Position numbers and translations under genes: made by a program. Positions 26,411 to 33,508 of a DNA stretch of 59,654 nucleotides are shown in pieces. The DNA is from an uncultured Prevotellaceae bacterium (GTDB lineage Bacteria; Bacteroidota; Bacteroidia; Bacteroidales; Bacteroidaceae). Each line of letters begins with the position of its first letter. Within the stretch, counting starts at the first letter, position 1. The notes beneath the pieces were generated by a model, which did not search any database, was not told the origin of the DNA, and saw only the letters and a program-made list of their open reading frames with translations. The stretch spans positions 1 to 59,654 of the forward strand of contig ONCZ01000038.1 of assembly GCA_900316445.1 (NCBI GenBank). Direction: 5' to 3'.

Positions 26411-26880
26411 GCCCTGCAAGGGCGCAGAAGTTCGCGCTGGTGGATATGGAATATATCCTGAAGAACATCCCTGCCTATGAGCGTGCCAACGAGCAGCTGA
26501 ACCAGACCTCGAAGCAGTGGCAGGCAGAAGTCGATGCCCTCACCACCGAGGCTCAGACACTCTACAAGAACTACCAGAACGAGGTGGTCTTCCTCTCCAA
26601 GGAGCAGAAGAAGGCCAAGCAGGACGCCATCGTGGAGAAGGAGAAGGAGGCTGCCGACCTGAAGAAGAAATACTTCGGTCCCGAGGGAGAGCTCTTCAAG
26701 AAGCGCAACGCACTCATGTCACCCATCCAGGACGAGATCTACAACGCCATCAAGGACATCTCCGACACCCGTGGCTACCAGCTCGTGCTCGACCGTGCCA
26801 GCGACACCGGCATCATCTTCGGTTCCCCGAAGATCGACATCTCTTCCGAGGTGCTCTCAAAATTAGGATATTCCAATTAA
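26326..26880 (+). CDS. OmpH/Skp-family periplasmic chaperone, paralogue 1
   Basis: 184 residues; signal peptide ending SPARAQ (about residue 34). The mature part is a Skp-type beta core (KFALVDMEYILKNIPAYERA) with a long charged coiled coil (about 55-135, rich in Lys, Glu, Gln) and the returning strand GYQLVLDRASDTGIIF. Skp binds unfolded outer-membrane proteins in the periplasm and carries them to BamA, whose gene is just upstream. First of three tandem paralogues. A GC-rich palindromic element separates it from the second. Confidence 0.9.
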   Translation: MKTVMKLFANNRLMTMIALSFIICHLSFSPARAQKFALVDMEYILKNIPAYERANEQLNQTSKQWQAEVDALTTEAQTLYKNYQNEVVFLSKEQKKAKQDAIVEKEKEAADLKKKYFGPEGELFKKRNALMSPIQDEIYNAIKDISDTRGYQLVLDRASDTGIIFGSPKIDISSEVLSKLGYSN

Positions 26881-26891
26881 CCGCCTCAATT

Positions 26892-26926
26892 CCCCTCCTA
26901 AGTTAGGAGGGGCTAGGGGTGGTCTG
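26892..26926 (+). repeat. GC-rich palindromic element, copy 3
   Basis: CCCCTCCTAAGTTAGGAGGG then GCTAGGGGTGGTCTG, placed 11 bases after the stop of skp paralogue 1. Its stem could slow or end transcription or protect the upstream message. Confidence 0.85.
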
Positions 26927-26975
26927 AACAATGGCTAATGATAATAAGCATATAATAATTTAACTGATAAGAAAA

Positions 26976-27482
26976 ATGAAAAAATTAATCGTTTGCGCTA
27001 TTTGCGCTATCTGCGGTTTCACCGCAGCCAATGCACAGGCCAAGTTCGGTCATGTGAACACTCAGGAGATCATTCAGGCTATGCCCGAATACGCCACAGC
27101 TAAGGCCGAGATCGACAAGCTGACATCTCAGTATGAAGCTGACCTCAAGGCTATGCAGGACGAGCTTCAGAAGAAGGCTGACGCTTTCGACAAGGAGCAG
27201 GCAACCCTTCCCGACAACATCAAGCAGCGCCGTCAGACCGAGCTGCAGGAGATGTACCAGAAGATCCAGCAGAGCTATCAGGACAACCAGCAGGCTCTCC
27301 AGAAGGCCTCTTCTGAGAAGATGCAGGCTATCACCGCCAAGGTGCTCGACGCCATCAAGGCCGTTGGCCAGGCAGGCGACTTCGTGATCATCAACGAGAT
27401 CAACGCCGGTATCCCCTACATCAGCACCACACTCTCTACCGATGTGACCGCTCAGGTGAAGACCAAGCTTGGTCTGAAGTAA
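26976..27482 (+). CDS. OmpH/Skp-family periplasmic chaperone, paralogue 2
   Basis: 168 residues. The signal peptide has the tandem codon word TTTGCGCTA (residues VCAICAICG) and ends ANAQ. Beta core KFGHVNTQEIIQAMPEYATA; coiled coil about 40-120 very rich in Gln, Lys and Glu; closing strand FVIINEINAGIPYIS. Same role as its neighbours. Codon use is strongly biased, suggesting this is the most highly expressed of the three. The stop is 1 base before the next ATG. Confidence 0.9.
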   Translation: MKKLIVCAICAICGFTAANAQAKFGHVNTQEIIQAMPEYATAKAEIDKLTSQYEADLKAMQDELQKKADAFDKEQATLPDNIKQRRQTELQEMYQKIQQSYQDNQQALQKASSEKMQAITAKVLDAIKAVGQAGDFVIINEINAGIPYISTTLSTDVTAQVKTKLGLK

Positions 27483-27483
27483 G

Positions 27484-27993
27484 ATGAAGCGATTAGCAAG
27501 CATCATATTATTCATAGGTGTTTTCCTGGGCATCTCTGCTCAGGAAAACACTTTCCGTTTCGGTTACCTCAGCTATGAGGGTGCTATCCAGTCGATGCCG
27601 GAATATGCGCTTGTGCAGCAGCAGATGAAGGAGCTACAGGAGCAGTATCAGGCAGAGACACTGCGCGTGGAAGACGAGTTCAACCGCAAGTACGAGGATT
27701 TCCTCGACGGTCAGCGTGATTTCCCCCGCACCATCCTCCAGAAGCGCCAGACGGAGCTGCAGGAGCTGATGGAGAAGAACATCCAGTTTAAGGAGCAAGG
27801 CCGTCAGGAGCTGGCCGATGCCGAGCGCGAGGCGATGGCACCGCTCCGCATCCGTCTGATCGAACTGCTGAGTACGATAGGACGGGAGAAAGGCTTTGCC
27901 TTCATCTACGACACAGACACGAAGGCGCTGCCCTTCCTGAACATCGACTTCGGCGAAGACATCAACCAACTTGTACAGGATGCTCTCAAGTAG
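27484..27993 (+). CDS. OmpH/Skp-family periplasmic chaperone, paralogue 3
   Basis: 169 residues, signal peptide ending GISAQ. FRFGYLSYEGAIQSMPEYAL is the Skp core strand and helix; the coiled coil contains RDFPRTILQKRQTELQELM, alike to paralogue 2 (NIKQRRQTELQEMY), so the two arose by duplication. Closing segment GFAFIYDTDTKALPFLN. Its 3' end overlaps murI by 14 bases, so the murI start lies within this gene. Confidence 0.88.
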   Translation: MKRLASIILFIGVFLGISAQENTFRFGYLSYEGAIQSMPEYALVQQQMKELQEQYQAETLRVEDEFNRKYEDFLDGQRDFPRTILQKRQTELQELMEKNIQFKEQGRQELADAEREAMAPLRIRLIELLSTIGREKGFAFIYDTDTKALPFLNIDFGEDINQLVQDALK

Positions 27994-28813
27994 TGCCGGC
28001 CCCATTGGCGTCTTCGACAGCGGCTATGGCGGTCTCACGATTCTGAATAGCATCCGCCAGCAGCTTCCCCAATACGATTATCTCTATCTGGGCGATAATG
28101 CCCGTGCGCCCTACGGTCCGAGGAGTTTCGACGTGGTGTATGAGTTTACGCGCCAGGCGGTGTTAAGGCTTTTCGAGATGGGCTGTCATCTCGTGATCTT
28201 AGGTTGTAATACGGCATCAGCCAAGGCCCTGCGCTCCATCCAGCAGAATGACCTGCCCCAGTGGGATCCTGAGCGCCGTGTGCTGGGCGTGATACGTCCG
28301 ACGGCAGAAGTGATAGGCGAGCTGACAAAATCGCGCCACGTGGGCGTTTTAGCGACCGAGGGCACCATCAAAAGCGAGAGTTATAACCTCGAGATCCAGA
28401 AGTTGCATCCTGACGTGAAAGTGAGCGGTGTGGCGTGTCCGTTCTGGGTGCCGCTGGTGGAGTATAATGAGGCGGACTCTCCGGGAGCGGACTATTTCGT
28501 GAAGAAACGCATAGACCAGATTATGGCGAAGGATCCGGAGATAGATGCCATTATCCTGGGGTGTACGCATTATCCGCTGCTGATGCCGAAGATATTGAAG
28601 TATCTGCCGGAGGGGGTAAAGATTGTTTCGCAGGGGGAGTACGTGGCCAGCAGTTTGAAGGCGTATTTGGAAAGACATATAGAAATAGAACGGAAGTGCG
28701 CCAAGCAGGGTTCTGTAAATTATCTGACGACGGAGAATCCTGAGAAGTTTAAGGAATCGGCACAGATATTTCTGAAAGAGGAGATTCAAGTAAAGAATAT
28801 TACGTTAGGGTGA
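27980..28813 (+). CDS. murI: Glutamate racemase
   Basis: 277 residues from ATG 27980 (MLSSSAGPIGVFDSGYGGLT). A TTG at 27971 would add three residues. It converts L- to D-glutamate for peptidoglycan. Catalytic cysteines lie in LGCNTASAKAL (about residue 79) and ILGCTHYPLL (about 196), and the N-terminal GVFDSGYGG substrate loop is intact. Last gene of the envelope operon, translationally coupled to the third skp paralogue. Downstream are palindromic element copy 4 and a bidirectional terminator shared with convergent gyrB. Confidence 0.95.
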   Translation: MLSSSAGPIGVFDSGYGGLTILNSIRQQLPQYDYLYLGDNARAPYGPRSFDVVYEFTRQAVLRLFEMGCHLVILGCNTASAKALRSIQQNDLPQWDPERRVLGVIRPTAEVIGELTKSRHVGVLATEGTIKSESYNLEIQKLHPDVKVSGVACPFWVPLVEYNEADSPGADYFVKKRIDQIMAKDPEIDAIILGCTHYPLLMPKILKYLPEGVKIVSQGEYVASSLKAYLERHIEIERKCAKQGSVNYLTTENPEKFKESAQIFLKEEIQVKNITLG

Positions 28814-28840
28814 GGCAGAGAGGCGGAGCTTGAGGCGGAT

Positions 28841-28874
28841 CAGACCACCCCTAACCCCTCCTACTCAGGAGGGG
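28841..28874 (-). repeat. GC-rich palindromic element, copy 4
   Basis: Minus-strand reading CCCCTCCTGAGTAGGAGGGG then TTAGGGGTGGTCTG, continuing ATCCGCC as does the copy in ftsL. It lies between murI and gyrB. Confidence 0.85.
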
Positions 28875-28887
28875 AAGCTGCGCACAG

Positions 28888-28919
28888 AAAAGGGCGACAC
28901 GAGTGATGTCGCCCCTTTT
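28888..28919. terminator. Bidirectional terminator between murI and gyrB
   Basis: AAAAGGGCGACA pairs with TGTCGCCCCTTTT (one bulge) around a short loop. A-run and T-run on the two sides fit termination of both convergent genes. Confidence 0.75.
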
Positions 28920-28939
28920 AGTGTGGTAGTGTGGGGAGA

Positions 28940-30916
28940 TTACGCGTCGATGTTGGCGTAGGTGGCGTTCTTCTCGATGAACTCACGGCGGGGCTCGACA
29001 TCGTCACCCATGAGCATAGAGAAGATCTCGTCAGCCTCGGCAGCATTCTCGATGCTCACCTGCTTCAACAGACGGTTCTCGGGATTCATGGTCGTCTCCC
29101 ACAGCTGCTCGGGGTTCATCTCACCCAGACCTTTGTAGCGCTGGGTGTGGAGGCCCTTGTCGTCGCCGTTGCCTGCCACATACTTGTCGATGAAGGCCTG
29201 GCGCTGCTGCTCGGTGTAGCAATATTCCGACACCTTCTTATAGGTACACTTGTAGAGCGGCGGTGTAGCGATGTAGAGGTGTCCGCCCTGGATCACCTGC
29301 GGCATGAAGCGGTAGAAGAGCGTCATGATCAGCGTGTCGATGTGCGAGCCATCGACGTCGGCATCGGTCATGATGATGATCTTGTTGTAACGCAGCTTGT
29401 CGATGTTTGCCTCACGGTCTCCTTCGCCCTCGACGCCGAAGCGGACGCCGATGGACTGGATGATGTTCATCACCGACTCCGACTCGAACACGCGATGCCA
29501 CTGTACCTTCTCGACATTCAGGATCTTACCACGAAGCGGCAGGATGGCCTGGAAGTGACGGTCACGACCAGACTTGGCAGAACCACCGGCGGAATCACCC
29601 TCGACGAGGAAGATCTCACACTGCTGGGGATCCTTGTTGGAGCAGTCGGCGAGCTTGCCGGGCAGTCCGCCACCCGTCATCGGGTTCTTACGCTGCACGC
29701 TCTCACGGGCCTTGCGGGCGGCTATACGGGCGGTAGCAGCGAGCACCACCTTGTCGCAGATCATCTTGGCCTCCTTCGGATGCTCCTCCAGATAGTTGGC
29801 GAGGGCCTCACCCACGGCCTGCTGTACGGCACCGGCGACCTCAGAGTTGCCGAGCTTCGTCTTCGTCTGTCCCTCGAACTGCGGCTCGGCGACCTTGATG
29901 CTAATCACTGCTGTAAGGCCTTCGCGGAAGTCTTCGGGTGCAATCTCGATCTTCGCCTTTTCGATCTGCTTGGAGATCTGCGGGTCGCTGTCGGCATATT
30001 TCTTTAAGGTACGCGTGAGAGCCGCACGGAAGCCGGCCAGATGGGTACCACCCTCAATGGTGTTGATATTATTTACATAGGAATGGATGTTTTCCGAGTA
30101 GTCGGTGTTGTACATCACGGCCACCTCGATGGGGATGCCCTGCTTCTCGGTCTTCAGGTAGATGACATCATCGACGAGGTGCGTACGGTGACGGTCCACA
30201 TAGCGCACGAACTCCTTCAGTCCGTCCTTGGCGTGGAACACCTCGGGCTCACGCAGCTTGCCGTCCTCATCGGGACGCAGGTCGGTGAGTGTGATGGTGA
30301 TACCGGCATTCAGATAGGCCAGCTCACGCATACGACGGGCGATGATGTCGTATTTATATTCCGTCGTGGTGAAGATGGAGCCGTCGGGCCAGAACTGCTG
30401 GCGCGTACCAGTCTTGTCGGTATCACCCACAATCTTCACGTCGTAGAGAGGCTTACCCTTCTCGTATTCCTGCTGGTAGATGTGGCCGTTGCGGAACACC
30501 TGCGACAGCATGTGGGTACTCAGGGCGTTCACACAGCTGACACCCACACCGTGGAGACCACCGGAGACCTTATAGGAGCCCTTGTCGAACTTACCACCGG
30601 CATGCAGCACGGTCATCACGACCTCGAGGGCGCTCTTGTGCATCTTCTCGTGTTCATCTACAGGGATACCACGACCGTTATCGAGCACCGTGATCGAGTT
30701 GTCCTCGTTGATGGTGACCTCGATATGGGTACAGTAGCCGGCCATCGCCTCGTCGATAGAGTTGTCGACGGTTTCGTTGACCAGATGGTGCAATCCCTTT
30801 TCACTGATATCGCCGATATACATGGCGGGGCGCTTACGGACGGCCTCAAGGCCCTCAAGCACCTGAATGTTACTCGCGGAATAATTTTCTTCTTGAATCG
30901 GTTGTTCTTCTGTCAT
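28940..30916 (-). CDS. gyrB: DNA gyrase subunit B
   Basis: 658 residues from the ATG at 30916 (MTEEQPIQEENYSASNIQVLEG). The frame stays open to 31000, but the -7 promoter box lies at 30990-30997 and the extra codons are a reading of a palindromic repeat, so the downstream ATG is right. With GyrA it introduces negative supercoils at ATP cost. GHKL ATPase motifs: VDNSIDEAMAGY, VLDNGRGIPV, GGLHGVGVSCVNAL. Toprim motifs: VEGDSAGGSAKSGRD, MTDADVDGSHI. C-terminal QRYKGLGEMNPEQLWETTM. Length is normal for the short Bacteroidetes form. Confidence 0.97.
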   Translation of the reverse strand: MTEEQPIQEENYSASNIQVLEGLEAVRKRPAMYIGDISEKGLHHLVNETVDNSIDEAMAGYCTHIEVTINEDNSITVLDNGRGIPVDEHEKMHKSALEVVMTVLHAGGKFDKGSYKVSGGLHGVGVSCVNALSTHMLSQVFRNGHIYQQEYEKGKPLYDVKIVGDTDKTGTRQQFWPDGSIFTTTEYKYDIIARRMRELAYLNAGITITLTDLRPDEDGKLREPEVFHAKDGLKEFVRYVDRHRTHLVDDVIYLKTEKQGIPIEVAVMYNTDYSENIHSYVNNINTIEGGTHLAGFRAALTRTLKKYADSDPQISKQIEKAKIEIAPEDFREGLTAVISIKVAEPQFEGQTKTKLGNSEVAGAVQQAVGEALANYLEEHPKEAKMICDKVVLAATARIAARKARESVQRKNPMTGGGLPGKLADCSNKDPQQCEIFLVEGDSAGGSAKSGRDRHFQAILPLRGKILNVEKVQWHRVFESESVMNIIQSIGVRFGVEGEGDREANIDKLRYNKIIIMTDADVDGSHIDTLIMTLFYRFMPQVIQGGHLYIATPPLYKCTYKKVSEYCYTEQQRQAFIDKYVAGNGDDKGLHTQRYKGLGEMNPEQLWETTMNPENRLLKQVSIENAAEADEIFSMLMGDDVEPRREFIEKNATYANIDA

Positions 30917-30930
30917 TTTTTCTTCTTTTT

Positions 30931-30962
30931 GACCCCCTCTTAACTCCCCCTTCAAAGGGGGA
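30931..30962 (-). repeat. GC-rich palindromic element, copy 5, in the gyrB leader
   Basis: Minus-strand reading TCCCCCTTTGAAGGGGGA followed by GTTAAGAGGGGGTC, closest to copy 1. It lies between the gyrB promoter and the start codon, so the transcript leader carries a strong stem about 15 bases upstream of the ATG. Confidence 0.7.
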
Positions 30963-30989
30963 GAAGTCAGGGGGGATGGATTTTGCGTG

Positions 30990-30997
30990 CAAAGGTA
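30990..30997 (-). promoter_or_regulatory. -7 box of gyrB
   Basis: Minus-strand TACCTTTG (30997-30990), 74 bases before the ATG. The -33 region has no clear TTG. Confidence 0.5.
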
Positions 30998-31040
30998 CAA
31001 AAAATAATTCAGATAAACATAGTTTATCTGCTAAAAAAAC

Positions 31041-31074
31041 ACAAAAAAGAAACCGCAACCCTTTCGGATTGCGG
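31041..31074 (-). terminator. Terminator of rpsT
   Basis: On the minus strand CCGCAA (31074-31069) pairs with TTGCGG (31058-31053), then TTTCTTTTTTG. It follows the rpsT stop by about 20 bases. Confidence 0.8.
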
Positions 31075-31096
31075 CGCTCATCTATACAACGATAAA

Positions 31097-31348
31097 TTAA
31101 AGCTTGTTGATGTGCTGTGCGAGGCTCGACTTGAGGTTGGCTGCCTTGTTCTTGTGGATGATGTTCGTCTTGGCGAGCTTGTCAAGCATCTTCTGCACCT
31201 TCGGATACAGGGCTGTTGCTTCTTCCTTGTCGGTCATAGCACGCAGTTTGCGCACAGCGTTACGCATTGTCTTTGCGTAATAGCGGTTGTGAAGCGCCTT
31301 CTTTTTGTCCTGGCGGATTCTCTTCACAGATGATTTGTGGTTTGCCAT
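31097..31348 (-). CDS. rpsT: 30S ribosomal protein S20
   Basis: 83 residues, [20 protein letters not shown], the standard S20 start, with high Lys/Arg content and three helices that bind the 5' domain of 16S rRNA. Length fits the family. It lies downstream of the tRNA-Glu-like sequence on the same strand; the 138 bases between hold GC-rich hairpins that may be an S20 leader structure. Confidence 0.97.
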   Translation of the reverse strand: MANHKSSVKRIRQDKKKALHNRYYAKTMRNAVRKLRAMTDKEEATALYPKVQKMLDKLAKTNIIHKNKAANLKSSLAQHINKL

Positions 31349-31399
31349 TTTTTAATGTTTAATTATAAATGTTACTAAAGCTTGTGGGTCTTACGTCAC

Positions 31400-31470
31400 T
31401 ACAACCGCCCTGGGCAGCCCTTTCGGGCTTCCGCCACCTTATCCCGACACGTCGGTAGCACTTGGCTGTG
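31400..31470 (-). other. GC-rich structured leader candidate upstream of rpsT
   Basis: Stem AGCCC-GAAA-GGGCT with a GNRA tetraloop (31429-31416 on the minus strand), CCGAC-GT-GTCGG (31455-31444), and CTGCCCAGGGCGG, all within 70 bases between the tRNA-Glu-like sequence and rpsT. It could be a leader used for S20 autoregulation or a tRNA-spacer processing structure; I do not recognise a known RNA family. Confidence 0.35.
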
Positions 31471-31486
31471 CAGATGACGGATTTAA

Positions 31487-31560
31487 TGTAGTCCCTAGGA
31501 GAGTCGAACTCCTCTTTAGAGAATGAAAATCTCTCGTCCTAACCGATAGACGCGGGTGCA
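31487..31560 (-). tRNA. tRNA-Glu (TTC) with defective acceptor stem, probable tRNA pseudogene
   Basis: Minus strand: D arm GTCTATCGGTTAGGAC, anticodon arm AGAGA-TTTTCAT-TCTCT with anticodon TTC (Glu), T arm AGGAG-TTCGACT-CTCCT, then AGGGACT and ACA. The 3' acceptor strand AGGGACT requires about AGTCCCT before the D arm, but the sequence there is TTTGCACCCGC, which pairs at only two or three positions. The -7 promoter box TACCTTTG runs almost straight into the D arm, as if about nine bases had been deleted. All other arms are intact. Likely nonfunctional unless a 5' strand is supplied in some other way. Confidence 0.75.
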
Positions 31561-31574
31561 AAGGTACTACTATT

Positions 31575-31620
31575 TTTTGAACTTTGAACTTTGAACTTTA
31601 AACTTTATGATTACTTTTAA
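31575..31620. repeat. Tandem word TTTGAACTTTGAACTTTATGATTACTTT, copy 1 of 4
   Basis: TTGAACTTTGAACTTTGAAC then TTTAAACTTTATGATTACTT. The same word order, ending in TTTATGATTACTTT or close to it, recurs at 42228, 43740 and 44549 between minus-strand genes. A different array (AATGTTCAATGTTTAATG) follows at 31645-31682 before recO. Confidence 0.7.
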
Positions 31621-31684
31621 GGATTATTAACCTTTCTGCGCTAAAAATGTTCAATGTTTAATGTTCAATGTTCAATGTTTATTG

Positions 31685-31692
31685 TACCTTTG
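31685..31692 (+). promoter_or_regulatory. -7 box of recO, implies a near-leaderless message
   Basis: TACCTTTG at 31685-31692; the recO ATG is at 31700. Transcription usually begins about 5-7 bases after this box, so little or no leader is expected. No clear -33 TTG is present. Confidence 0.5.
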
Positions 31693-31699
31693 CAGTCGT

Positions 31700-32422
31700 A
31701 TGTTGACGAAGACTCAGGCTATAGTCCTCCATTCCATCAAGTACGGGGAGACGAGAATGATCGTGGATATGTTCACCAAGGCGCACGGACGACTGTCGTT
31801 CATGGTGAACATCCCGAAGTCGTCGAAGGCGCGTGTGAAAAAACAGCTCTTCCAGCCGTTGACGATTCTGGAGGCGGAGGTAGATGTCCGACCGAAGGCC
31901 CAGTTGCAGAAGCTGCACGACGTGCGCCTCGCATCGCCTTTTACCACCATTCCTTTCCATCCCCACAAACTTGCCATCTCGCTCTTCGTGGCCGAGTTCC
32001 TCTATTACGCCCTAAGATCCGAACAGCGTAACGAGCCGCTCTACGACTATATCTCGAGCAGCATCCAATGGCTCGACAGTCAGACGGACCGCTTTGCCAA
32101 CTTCCACCTCGTATTCCTGATGCGCCTCAGCCGCTTCTTAGGCTTCTACCCCAACCTCGACGATTACCTGCCGGGCGACTATTTCGACCTCCGCGAGAGT
32201 ATTTTCTGTGCCACACCCCCACTCCATCGCGACGTGCTCCACCCAGCCGAGGCAGAGAAGCTCCAATTGATGATGCGTATGGACTATCCCACCATGCATC
32301 TCTTCCGCCTCTCTCACCTCGACCGTGACCGTCTGCTCGAAGTAGCCGTCATCTACTACCGTCTGCACCTCCCCAATTTCCCCGAGCTTAAATCATTAGC
32401 CGTTCTGCAACAGCTGTTCTGA
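31700..32422 (+). CDS. recO: DNA repair protein RecO
   Basis: 240 residues from ATG 31700 (MLTKTQAIVLHSIKYGETRMIV). The frame extends 13 codons upstream, but those codons are the AATGTTCAATG array and the promoter box. RecO loads RecA with RecR at single-stranded gaps. The N-terminal OB fold contains TKTQAIVLHSIKYGE and LSFMVNIPKSSKA; the C-terminal part is helical. The zinc-binding cysteines found in some RecO proteins are not evident, as is usual in Bacteroidetes. Length is typical. Monocistronic. Confidence 0.9.
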   Translation: MLTKTQAIVLHSIKYGETRMIVDMFTKAHGRLSFMVNIPKSSKARVKKQLFQPLTILEAEVDVRPKAQLQKLHDVRLASPFTTIPFHPHKLAISLFVAEFLYYALRSEQRNEPLYDYISSSIQWLDSQTDRFANFHLVFLMRLSRFLGFYPNLDDYLPGDYFDLRESIFCATPPLHRDVLHPAEAEKLQLMMRMDYPTMHLFRLSHLDRDRLLEVAVIYYRLHLPNFPELKSLAVLQQLF

Positions 32423-32617
32423 TTTTAATTTTATAATTTTATAATGGATCGCAAGAATTTTCTCAGAAAATCCCCCAAATTTTACTAACCACGCTTGTTG
32501 TCAAGAGCATGAAGACAGATTTATATGTGTAACCTATGCGAGTCGTAATTATTAAATATGTTTACAAAATCTCTATTCACTCTCTTTTCTCGGTGAAACA
32601 AGGCAGTAAACTGGGAC

Positions 32618-32683
32618 TTTCCTTAGGGTAAACCTCCAGTTTCCTTAGCCTAAACCATCACTTTCCTTAGTCCAAAATCCGAG
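32618..32683 (+). repeat. 22-base-period tandem repeat, locus B (three units)
   Basis: Units begin ACTTTCCTTAGGGTAAACCT, AGTTTCCTTAGCCTAAACCA and ACTTTCCTTAGTCCAAAATC, each 22 bases. Same family as 16530-16596 but opposite orientation relative to the following serpin gene. Confidence 0.75.
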
Positions 32684-32776
32684 TCTTCATAAATTACTGA
32701 TTGTCAGGCATATACAAAATCTACAAAAATTAATATGGTGGTTGCGAAAAATGTTGACACAAACAGATTTGTTTCC

Positions 32777-33235
32777 GTTACAGTTACAGTTGTTACAGTT
32801 TAAAATCTGACAATTATGACCGCTCGGCTTTGCCGCTTGCTACCGCAGGGACGCAAGAAATGACAGTTATGTTTTTAGCATCCCAAACCAGCAGTCATTA
32901 CACATTACATTGCAATGATCCAAATTTTTAAAAACATGAGAAATAGTAACTTAATAATTATTATATATTATAATATATAATAATTTATAATATATATAAG
33001 TACTTATGTAACTTTTTCAATTGATGTCGTACAATCTCAAAATTGATTTGATTACAAAGTAATGTAATGTTCTTACTTGGACATGTGGATTTCGTGTGGG
33101 CCAGTGAATCCTAAGCGCAAAATTTGGAACTGTCATTTGTCATAATTGTCATTTTTCTAATTTCTTCAGCTTGAACACATCAATCACAGCCCAAAGATAA
33201 TCCCAAAATTAACTGTAACAACTGTAACTGTAACG
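32777..33235. repeat. Nested inverted repeats around an AT palindrome
   Basis: Outer arms of 24 bases, 32777-32800 (starts GTTACAGTTACAG) and 33212-33235, are perfect reverse complements. Inner arms TGACAATTATGAC (32808-32820) and GTCATAATTGTCA (33139-33151) are also exact. Near the centre is a perfect 30-base AT palindrome (32956-32985). The 39-base dispersed element copy 2 is inside. No open frame of note is present. In all, 32423-33508 contains no gene that I can support. Confidence 0.75.
32821..32859 (+). repeat. 39-base dispersed element, copy 2
   Basis: One mismatch against 16736-16774, same orientation relative to the downstream serpin gene. Confidence 0.8.
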
Positions 33236-33508
33236 CCCAAACCACTATCCCATAACAAGTACACACAGTGCCAGGAGCGTTGCGTTATTTTCAGAAGTCG
33301 CCGGCATGTGAATGTCGGCGGCTTCCATTTTATACCGCGCAATGGGGACTGTCCTTGCTGTGATGTATGTTCCAGATTAAGCAGAAAGAAAATAAAAGGC
33401 AATAATCCTTAAAAAGTAATAAATTCTTCGGATTTTTTGCAAGGTTTTGCTTCTTCGTTAGTTGTATATATAGACAAGGTGTAATTTCACATTTAAAGTA
33501 AAACGTAT

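Noticed and set aside
30916-31000. Upstream extension of gyrB
   Set aside because: The promoter box lies inside the extension and the codons are a repeat element; family proteins begin near 30916.
32930-33000. Replication origin in the AT-rich palindromic tract
   Set aside because: No DnaA boxes seen, and gyrB nearby does not mark the origin by itself in this phylum.
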